Below are positions 55,099-64,000 of a stretch of 64,000 bases of DNA, one piece after another (position 1 is the first letter of the stretch; each line of letters opens with the position of its first letter). The notes beneath the pieces are model-generated. The model was not told the DNA's origin and searched no databases. It was given only the letters and a program-made list of their open reading frames with translations. The DNA comes from Cryptomeria japonica (Eukaryota; Streptophyta; Pinopsida; Cupressales; Cupressaceae): contig NC_081407.1 of assembly GCF_030272615.1 (NCBI RefSeq), positions 317,904,456-317,968,455 on the forward strand. The letters run 5' to 3'. The translations under genes and the position numbers were made by a program.

Positions 55099-55163
55099 GG
55101 TGAAAAACCACTCCGGTGGCACCTTGGGTAAGTGCGATGGTGAAAACCTGGCAAATAGGAGCC
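55099..55163 (+). repeat. Two hairpin modules after pol of E
   Basis: 55099-55123 reads GGTG, AAAAA, CCAC, TCCG, GTGG, CACC with both stems perfect. 55139-55163 reads GGTG, AAAA, CCTG, GCAAA, TAGG, AGCC. Their order is reversed relative to C. Confidence 0.8.
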
Positions 55164-55399
55164 ACTCATAAAGGCTATAGCTCCATTATCTTTCAGACTT
55201 GTTGTGATCACATTCATTGCATCCACTCATCCATCAGTCAAAGCTATGGCTTGTTATTAATCTGCAACCAAGGATAGTACTTCATGCGTCTTCCATCCCG
55301 CTTTTTCATAGTCATGTCTAAACTGGGGGCAATGCCCTTAACCTATTTGATGGAAATGGATTCTGCATTACTTGTGATTCATTGAGTTCTTCATTCAAA

Positions 55400-55492
55400 A
55401 CTGTCTCACAAAATACCAAAAACATTAAAAACATATCTCACAAAATACCAAAAACATTGAAAATTGTCTCACAAAATACCAAAAGAATTGAA
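55400..55492 (+). repeat. Tandem repeat of about 30 bp
   Basis: Three copies of TCTCACAAAATACCAAAA plus CATTGAAAA-like text follow one another, with decayed copies to about 55530. Confidence 0.8.
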
Positions 55493-57524
55493 AACACTCA
55501 TAAAAATCTAGAAAACATCAAAAATCAATCAAAAACTTGGCAACTCTTTTGTATATACGCATCCAAGTAGATACCAAACAAACATTGTGAGATACTCAAA
55601 TGATGACCACTTATCATACCAACCGAACAATCAACATTGACACGCAAACTATCTTAACTGGGATAAAACTTTCCTCACCAACACAAAGACATGATAGCAT
55701 TTTCTTTGACAAGAAAATTTTGTTTAAGCTATCAAATACTTGGTTGATTTGTAGGTTACTTATTCATTTATATATAGTTCCTATGCTACTCCGGGATATC
55801 CACAAGTGATTGGAGTAGTCGTGATGGTTCCTAAGTATCATTTTGTTTGCTTATCTTCTGCGAATTATTCCAATGAAGTTCTGGTGCATGTACTAATGGT
55901 GTCTACATGGGAATTTCACTAAGCTACATGATCATAAGCAAAATACAATCATAGATCACTATGGCTTGCTGACTACAGCATATACCTCAACCATATGAGC
56001 ATGAACCATTATGGAGGGTCCATATTCTTTATTTATTTATGTTGCTTGTTTGCAGATACAAAGCTCCAAACTTGGTTCGTACTGCCTCGTCCAAGATTGA
56101 TACTACCCTTGCTCAATGATGAAAATAAATCACTATGGATCGTCATTTCATCTCAGCTATTTATATTGCATTCCGTTGTATCTCACCCATCCATTTGATA
56201 ATTCATTATTCATATTTATGGTTTTGTATGCAAGTGTGAACAAGTTAAATATGAGACATTATTTGGTCTTGGATACAATCATGATAGAGTTCTTTGATAC
56301 ATCATCAGTGCATCATGCAAAGTCTAAACCAACCTTGCATTCATATCTCATGAACACATAGCATCATCATTTCATTATATTTAGTTGCATTTAAATGCAC
56401 CTAGTTCATTATCATGTACTTGCATATAGGTTTATTAAATTCATTTTTAGATCTTCATTTAAATACATGAATCTAAATGTCTTTGTGTTGGTGATGTAAT
56501 GATGCTAATGCAAGTAAATGATAAAACTTTACAATACATCTCATACATTGTCATTTACTTGCATTGGCATCATTACATTATTTCATCATTGCATAAATCA
56601 AGACATTTAGATTCATTTGTAGGAAATTTGCTCATCATTACATTCACTACCATTATTAGCCATTATTGTCCATTCATTTAGTCATCTAGGTGTAGTCAGA
56701 TGTCTTGTTAAAATCATCATTCACCACCATACATTCATATAGATTCCATTAGTTACATGTATTTATTTATCTATCCATTAGTTAAGTGCATTCATCTATC
56801 TATTCACATATATTCTTATAAGCATTCATTTCAACTTACAAAGATTTCCTTTAGGATTAATTCAGATGCATTCATTATCCTTTAATTGCATTAAGGTGCA
56901 GTTATTCATTACACCTTTGTTGCATTATCATCACATCATCATAAGTCATTTTACATAAGTCATTTACATTCATTATATTCATTTTAACCATCTATATGCA
57001 TTTACATAAGTCATTTCGATTCATTGCATTTCATCATAATCAAACACAACTGCATATCATCATCTCATCAACATAAACAAAAGTACTATTTATATCATCG
57101 TTAACATCATTTTATTATGCATACATCATCATCATGGCATTACATACATAAAGCATTACACCAATGTATCATACATATATAAACCTACATGCACATGTTA
57201 GTATCACATTCATAAAAACATGCATATAGACATCATATAAATCAATATAAAACACACATATATGAATCATCTCATAAACACATACATATAGAAAGTACAA
57301 AAATCCATCTAAGCATAAATCATAGATCATCATCCTGCATAAATCCATACATATAATCAGCATGCATATCATCAAAAAATATGGTATCTCCTCATATATC
57401 ATAGTATATCATCTTGCAAAAACATACATGTATCAGAGTACAATAATGTCAAAAATATTGGCTACCAAGAGCCATCCAAGACATAGTCCAAAATGACAAT
57501 GTAATAAAATACATAAATTCTCTC

Positions 57525-59181
57525 TCAAATGCCACTTTGGCCAGATGCTGCACCACCATCACCACCTGCACTACCTCGTCGTGGAGGACCCATCACACTA
57601 CCACTGCTCTACATCCTCTGAGATCGCTCTGATCTCTCCCAATGCATATGTGAATAGCTCAGTGCCCGCCGACTAGATGGCACTACCTACTCATATAGAC
57701 CCCACCAATAATCAACCTCTCCACCTGCCCTTCGTAACTCCCTCGCTAGTGAATCAGTCGATGACCCATGTCCCTGTACTCCCTCCAAGGCCCGCACTCT
57801 CTCCTATAGCTGGATCACCCTATCCACTGCCTGATCTCTCTCTTGCAACACTACAATCAACTCTAACTCTCGTGTAAACTGCACTCTCTCCTATAGCTGG
57901 ATCACCCTATCCACTACCTGATCTCTCTCTTGCAGCACTACAATCAACTCTGACTCTCATGTAAACAGCTAAACATCTCTAGCTGCAACCTCTGCTTCCA
58001 TATCCTCCAGCCGACTCTACAAAACTAATATCATCTGATCCCACAAATCTCCTCCTCACATCCCTATTGGATCCTCTCCTCCACCAATAGCTCCCTCTCC
58101 CGTATCCATAGGCACCTCTCCCTCCCCCATATCTCTGCTACCTAATCTAACTCCTCCCTACATAAAAGGCCCCTATGATAGTCGCAATGGTTGCCCGCCT
58201 CTCCCTCTCCGCTGTAACCATCCACCTCCACCTCCAAATCCCCCACCCCCTCCAAATCCACCACCCCCACCTCCTCCTCCTCCATCACCTCCTCGTCCAT
58301 CCCCTCCTCCTCCATCACCTCTCCCTCATCCTCCTACTCTAGATCCTCAACCCCCTCTCCTCCTTTGTCTCTTTATCCTATCCTCCTCAAAGGCTGGAAT
58401 CGGCTCTGCCGGATCTAATATGCGAGGAATAGGATGTGCTACAATGTACTGAGTGTAGTCATCTGTCACCCATGCATCTACAATCCCCGACCTCATCTAC
58501 CATCATCTTTCCTGAAGAGTTTGAAACTCTTCTAAAGCCCGATCATAGAGTAATACTAGCCCCCACTAGAACCTCTCTCGTACCACTCGTGCATACTCTC
58601 TTGACCCACTCGGAAATCCCTACCTCTGTCCGAACTGTCTCAGCACTCTGCCCAGTACCTATCTCTCCACATTGTAGGTTGTTCTACCAATCAGGTATCA
58701 TGTCATAAATAAATATGGCAAGGCCTCTACATCATCATCCCAAGGCTCACACTCAATATAGGGCCTCCAGATCACTACATCCAAATCATCTAATGCCTAC
58801 CACCACCACTCTAACTTCCCCAGATGGGGCTGACTCATCATACCACCATAAATATACACATAGGGCTGATCCATTGCCCTAAATCTCAGACTAACCGATC
58901 GAGTCACAAGTAGGTGCTCCCATGCCCAGATATGTAGTAGCATGATCCCAACTCCCAGTGAACTCATCTCTCGATACACTACCTCATGCAGCTCCCGATA
59001 TAGCTGCGACAAAATGCACAGTCACCATGCAAAGTGGGTCCCCTCAGTCATCATCTGCTCTATCACCTGGCCCCAACCCACAGCTAGTCCATGCGATCAT
59101 CGATCTGGGCATAGCATGCCCCCAACAATACCTGATAATATAGCAGGTAGTGGCTCATATAACACAACTATATCCTCCCAT
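57525..59181 (-). pseudogene. Antisense PMD ORF of element E, 5' part lost
   Basis: The tail (SSGSVMGPPRRGSAGG, stop TGA 57525-57527) matches the tails of the A and C ORFs. The text upstream is Pro/Ser-rich on the plus strand and Gly-rich on the minus strand. PMD text is clear at 59012-58797: LYRELHEVVYREMSSLGVG and HIWAWEHLLVTRSVSLRF. At 59181 it is cut by the LTR of D2, so the start and upstream arrays are not in view. Many stops occur. Confidence 0.65.
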
Positions 59182-59791
59182 TGTGATGTTTGTTAAGGGC
59201 TGAGGGCTCTATGTAGGCCTTCTTTTCTTCTTTTTCGAGGGTTCAAACTTTTAGGAGAACAGATTAGACTTTGGCTCATTAAAAAGCCTTTATGTTAATT
59301 AAATTAGGTGAATGATAGACATATCAGATTGTGCCTATGGCCCCTATGGTTTTTTTATTTGAAGCTTAGTAAATTGACTAATCTGTTGTAATTAGATTCA
59401 TTAACTTCTATGATATATGTTGTGAGACTCTACAAATTAAATTATGTTTTAGAGCTTGTTATCTGTCGGATGAATGGTGAATGTCATATTATGTTGAATG
59501 GAGTGTAGTTTGATCTTCTTCTCTAATGATATTGAGCATGTAGATTTTTGAATAAGATTTAAAACTACATGTATCTAGGTTTTATATGTTGTTGGTGTTC
59601 CAAAAATATTTTGGTGTATCACCTAAGTAGTGTAGCTTTTTAAGTTTTCATAATCCCCTTTTCTCCCCCAATTGTATAAAGAGCTAGCTTTGCAAACCTA
59701 GAGGTCATTCAGTCAATCTCGCGCAAAAGTTCCCCCATCACTGAATTTCCCATAAGGTTGTTAGCGTTTAATATAAAATTAAGAGTTAACA
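59182..59791 (+). repeat. 5' LTR of element D2
   Basis: TGTGATGTTT to GTTAACA, about 610 bp. The left end coincides with the end of E text and with the start of homology to D1 (39117), which supports it as the LTR terminus. The right end is set by the PBS ten bases on and is less certain. Confidence 0.65.
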
Positions 59792-59801
59792 GTTCTTTTT
59801 C

Positions 59802-59821
59802 TGGCACACCCGATGGGACTC
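59802..59821 (+). other. Primer binding site of element D2
   Basis: TGGCACACCCGATGGGACTC differs from the PBS of C by one base (A for G at the sixth position). D and C thus use the same kind of primer. D1 has lost this site. Confidence 0.7.
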
Positions 59822-59848
59822 AAATTTTGAACAAGCCTAAGAAAGTTT

Positions 59849-61550
59849 ATGAGCCCTAGACCTATTACCAGGAGTCAAATAATTTTAAATCCCATTTTGC
59901 ATCTCCCACTCCTGGTAAGTGTCCATTCGCTCATAGCTACTTCTTTTCAGAATCCACCTATTATACCTACGGTACATGTTCCCCTAGTAATGGCTCAAGT
60001 TCCTCCTAGAAACTTTATGACTTGGAATAGTGGTAGCCCTCTCATTCCTCCTATTCTACTTGCAGTATGGGGGCTAATTCCTACCTTCGCACTATAAGTT
60101 GTCCCTAAATGCACCAAAGAATATTCAAAGATGTCCAAGGAACAACTACAAGATGTGGTTGATGTTTGCACCGTGCATAACATTAGAGAGAAAAATGTAG
60201 CTTTGAGATTGCTTGCAACTTCATTCAAAGGAAGAGCTTTAGATTGGTATAGATCACTTGGTCCAAACTCTATAACCGATTGGGACCAGCTGGGTGACCG
60301 CTTCTTTAAGAGATTTTCTGACAAGGTTGATAGATCATCTCTAATGCAGCAATTAATTACCATCAAAAGGGCTCCTCAAGAAGCGGTGACAAAATTCAAT
60401 ATGAGGTCTCAGAGAACCTAGTTGAGGATATCGTTGTCTTCTTGTCCTTCTGTAGATATGGTGTTTGTTTTTTATCTAAAAGCCTTCAATTCAAATATAT
60501 CTGTGATGATCCAATCTCTCGAAGGAAATACTCTCCTCGATGCATAAGACTTGGCAGTCTGAGCATAAAACAATTTAATCGATGCTGGAAAGCTTGCGCC
60601 ACGACCACTCATGTTGGTCTTCCCTAAGTTATCAAATCAAGTTCCTTGGACAGTAAAGCCTAGAACATCTGCACCCCAATCTATGTATATATATCTCGAA
60701 TCCCAACAAGCAAGTACGTCATCCCCCTCATCTCTGGCTATGGAAGTCAATCATATGAAATATTTGCTGAGATCTTTCTCAAATGAAATCATTAGTTTGA
60801 AAAGATCCCAAATCCCCCCTACTAGAACTCCTTTCCAAAAAAATTTCCAAGGGAATAGACCCACATATCAGCAAAACCAATATGCAAATAATCGAGCTTC
60901 CTCAAGTCATCCAAATGGCCAGATAGTTACAGTACCCACTCCTTTGCAAACTGTCTATCCCAACACCAATAAAGAGTTGACCGTAGGAAAAAATAATCTA
61001 GCGGATGACACCAATTCTTGGTGTTTTCCAAGTAACAATTCTCACACCCCAAGAAACTGCCTGAAAGGCAATTTGCAACAAAAAATTGTAGATCAGCAAA
61101 GTCAAGGTGTTGCCTCGGATGATTTGGTTTATGCTTCCCCTGACATGGACAATGTGGCTCTCATCGCATATATGCAAGGTATGTCAATAGAGAAAGAAAT
61201 GGAGATAGATTCACACCATGATTTATTCTCGTGGATGGAGAATGAGGATGTCATGCTTACAAATGACATAATTGCATCAAGCTCGGGAGCTCCTCAAGTG
61301 CACTCAAATTGCAACCTCCGGTCAAAAAGACACTTTATGGGAGAGAATGTAGGCACAAAGGGGATGTTCAAATCAGATAAAGTTCCTAAACAACTCGTAG
61401 TTGCTACCACATATCCAAGAAAGGAGTTCATTCCCTATAAGCCAAGAGAAGCAAAAACATCAGTGGCATCAATATTGAATGTGGTGGAGAAGCTAAAGAA
61501 AGTCCCAGCTAACGTCTCCTTATGGGATCTCCTTAGCATCCCAGAGTAGA
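59849..61550 (+). pseudogene. Element D2 gag
   Basis: Collinear with D1 gag at roughly 92% identity by eye. The capsid core (VALRLLATSFKGRALDWYRS) is open at 60131-60421. The part from 60611 to 61549 is one open frame of 312 codons. The zinc knuckle reads WCFPSNNSHTPRNC, so the second Cys is lost here but kept in D1. TAG after QRT and TAG after SIPE are shared with D1. Confidence 0.77.
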
Positions 61551-62721
61551 AGAATTGGTTAAAAGAAGCTCTATTAGAGGTGGAGAGACCTGCTGACATG
61601 AATGTTGCCAATTCTTCACAGGCTAGTGAAGAAAAAAATGCGACCCCCACGACAAAATCACGCTTGCCGATGGTGTTGACAAATGATGCCACACGACCTA
61701 GATCCCAAGTGGAAGGGAAGCCTAAACCAAACCGTTTCTATTGACCCTCATGGTAGGAGACAAGCTATTACTTAACTCTATGATAGATTCTGATGCTAGC
61801 ACTATCGTCATGCCTAAGAAAATTATTGAGGTTTTGAACATCAGAAAATTATTGAGGTTTTGAACATCAAATCAAGCCTCTAAGTAGTAGTGTTATGCAA
61901 CTAGATATAAATAGAGTCGAGACTGTGGGTCTTATTAAAAGCCTTTTGCAAACATTGTTCGCATGTCCTAATGGTACCATGTCCCAAGAAGTAATAGTTA
62001 TTAACATCCCACCTGTTTTCGACCTTTGCCTCTCCTGAAACTTTACTACCAAAATAGGAGGTTACCTATCTTTAGATTGGTCCCACCTCATCCTCTGGAC
62101 CCAACATGGTGCTAAGCTCAAAATTCTTTCGGAACCCCTACATACCAAGCATGTAGTTGATCAAGCTATGCTCAATTTTGATCCTACTCATACCTCCATC
62201 TCTAATGAGGAGAGAAAAATGGTAGAACTTCTAGAGGATGAAGAGGTGACTGGGGATATTACACAAAAGCAAGAAGTTTTTCTCAACGAATTTACAAATT
62301 CTGATCCATATTCCAATTACCATGCCACGGGTCTTGGTACTTACTATATTTTTTATGAGGATCAGATTATCCCAAAACTAACTAAGGGTCCCCTAAACAA
62401 GGAAGAGTTACCTTTTGTGCTCTGCATCTTGCACTTTGATGGTGCAAGATGTAAGGTAGGTTAAGGCGCTGGAATTTTCCTTACTTTGCCTCCAGGTGAA
62501 AACATCCTGAGATCTTTCTGCCTATAGTTTGTTTTCTCCAACAATGAAGAGGAATATGAAGGGTTGATCCAAGGTTTAAGTTTAGCAGAAAGGATGGGCA
62601 TAAAATTGTTGAAAGTTTTGGGTGATTTTGAGCTGATAGTGCACCAAGTCTGAGGAATCTCAAGTGCCAAGCACGTTTGCATGAGGTCCTACCATCATAG
62701 GACATGGGATTTGATTGAAAT
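61551..62721 (+). pseudogene. Element D2 protease and archaeal-type RNase H, no RT
   Basis: Protease MIDSDAST lies near 61785. A direct duplication of about 27 bases (ATTATTGAGGTTTTGAACATC twice, near 61826-61875) is private to D2. The linker (SNEERKMVELLEDEEVTG) and RNase H (LHFDGARCKVG, EYEGLIQGL, VLGDFELIV) follow without RT, exactly as in D1. The TAG in FRL-stop-FVF and a TGA after VHQV are shared with D1. The text breaks at 62721 within WDLIE. Confidence 0.77.
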
Positions 62722-63980
62722 TACAGTCACATAAATCTATCCATTTTAATTAAATGAATATTTGATATTTATTTAAATCATTAAATCCCCCCATTTGCAT
62801 TCTCCTAAAAATGCAAGTTGCACCTGTTTGTTTAAATAAATGAATTTTATTTTAATAAAAATCCTATTTTCCCTCACCCACCAAACCCACTTGCAATCCT
62901 AAACCCCTTCTAGATTCTTCTAACCCCTTCCTAATTAACCTAATCCATCCCCTAATTATTGTCACATTCCTAAGCAACTTGGAGTCACTTCTCAAAGACT
63001 CCAAAGTCTTTGAAAAGCATTAAATGCTTTATGTGTCTAACAATTTAACCTCTAAAGTCTTCCAAATCACTAATGGCTCTTACATGACCATTAATGGCTG
63101 GCATAGTCATTTATGGTTAGATCCACTTGCACCCATGGCTAGGGACTTTGACCCCTAACTCAACCCTCATGTGACCCATATGTCTCCTCAAGCATTTATT
63201 TATTTAACCATGATTATCCTCACTAACTCTTGCACAAGATTTTATCCATTGGATAAAAGCATTATTCTTTGAATAATGAATTTGTTCACTCAACTCAACC
63301 TTAACCCTCAGGTCATGTCAAGCATTTAATGCTTCTTCCCTCTCCTCTCAACCTATCTCATGTTGACACTTGTCATCCTAGGATTGGGTTGAAAGCCCTC
63401 ACATGGATCTTAAACCATTCAATCCTGACCCTTGTTGAGATTACTCAATCTCAACCATCCATTGCTCCATTTTACCTATAAATAGAGCTCTTTCCTTCAA
63501 GATCCAAATCTTGGAAACTTGTATGCATTTAACTTATAGAAAATTTTAGAGAAGAGCATTTAGCATAAATCACTAATATATATTATCATTTTGGACTAAA
63601 ATAAATCTTAGTTCATTTCATAGCATATCATAACTAGTTTGTTTTACACTTGCATAGCATAGTTAAAGCATTTCAATCTTGAATCTCCATAAGACATCCA
63701 TAGTGCAAAAAGCTACTGAGAGCTACACTCATTTGGAAACTTGGAGAGGAGAGGAAATAGGGAGGAGGAGCTACAAGCATGGTGGAAGGCATTTGGAGAT
63801 GCCTTGTTGTATTTGTTTTTATTGTCAAATGCTCTATTATGTCTTTAGTGTCTCTCTTGGTATGCCTATTGAGAATAATCTTTGGTTGATTAACACTAAC
63901 TCCTTTTGTTTCTTGTGTTTTTCATGTGTATGTTGCCTCAACACAGGTTTTTCTAACATTCCTCCATTTGCAGAGCATCT
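62722..63980 (+). repeat. E-family LTR (1259 bp, internal segment missing)
   Basis: It matches 42562-42606 and 43539-44796, about 96% by eye in the parts compared. The 932 bases between two copies of ATTTATTT are missing. The start reads TACAGTCAC (TG changed to TA) and the end GAGCATCT (CA changed to CT). A TATA box is at 63477-63484. No PBS follows, so it is a solo LTR or the 3' LTR of E. Confidence 0.8.
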
Positions 63981-64000
63981 GAAAGCTTTGATGCCTTCAA
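63981..64000 (+). pseudogene. Continuation of D-type RNase H after the LTR
   Basis: GAAAG and then CTTTGATGCCTTCAA continue the RNase H text exactly where it stopped before the LTR: WDLIE would go on ESFDAF. GAAAG is a perfect copy of the bases at 42557-42561. The window ends here. Confidence 0.6.

Larger units (their letters stand above)
54979..57524. other. Element E spacer between pol and antisense ORF
   Basis: No gene. It starts with the hairpin modules (55099-55163), then a short tandem repeat (55400-55490). From 56340 on it is dominated by CATTCATTA/CATCATCAT words, as in the same place of C (22880-23300) and A. A 120-residue scan in each frame shows nothing recognisable. Confidence 0.5.

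Overview
The window reads as plant nuclear DNA, most likely from a gymnosperm or another plant with a very large, repeat-filled genome (inference). Nearly all of it is nested Ty3/gypsy LTR retrotransposon sequence of the Tat/Ogre/Retand type: PR-RT-RNH-aRNH-INT order, a second archaeal-type RNase H, a G-patch segment in pol, and an extra antisense ORF between pol and the 3' LTR. I saw no intact host gene, no tRNA or rRNA gene and no CRISPR array. One non-LTR coding unit, a transposase-like gene at 31.2-34.1 kb, stands apart.

Layout. (1) 1-27372 is element C (+ strand). The tail of its 5' LTR and its PBS open the window; its gag-pol is at 14.2-21.7 kb, an antisense plant-mobile-domain (PMD) ORF at 23.35-25.25 kb, and its 3' LTR at 26589-27372. 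(2) Element A (- strand, 2899-13180, TSD CTAAG) sits in C's leader. It belongs to the same family, is young (LTRs differ by 4 substitutions and one 2-bp indel over about 777 bp), and has lost leader, gag and protease. It still carries RT-RNH-INT and its own antisense PMD ORF. (3) 27.4-31.1 kb is AT-rich DNA with a GA tract, a 2.4-kb satellite built of a short unit in both orientations, and a CT tract. (4) 31161-34061 is one continuous frame of about 966 codons broken only by two single stops, with a DDE-like core. (5) 34.7-39.1 kb holds two decayed minus-strand coding regions of unknown type. (6) From 39117 the D and E elements are nested: D1 (gag-PR-aRNH with no RT), element E from 42562 (2.2-kb LTR, long leader, gag-pol, antisense PMD ORF), a second D copy (D2) at 59182 interrupting E, and an E-family LTR at 62722-63980 interrupting D sequence at the same nucleotide as in D1.

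How the parts work together. Gag forms the particle, PR/RT/RNH/INT copy and insert the element, and the antisense PMD ORF is accessory. All elements are decaying, mainly through CGA-to-TGA and CAG-to-TAG changes, as expected for methylated plant DNA. The most interesting structure not explained by genes is a two-stem hairpin module (GGYG, AAAA bulge, CC-GG inner stem, closing YRCC). It occurs five times each in A and C and four times in E, partly inside pol and partly just after it, with compensatory changes. Matching motif arrays also precede both gag and the antisense ORF. All calls come from reading the sequence; no database search was possible.
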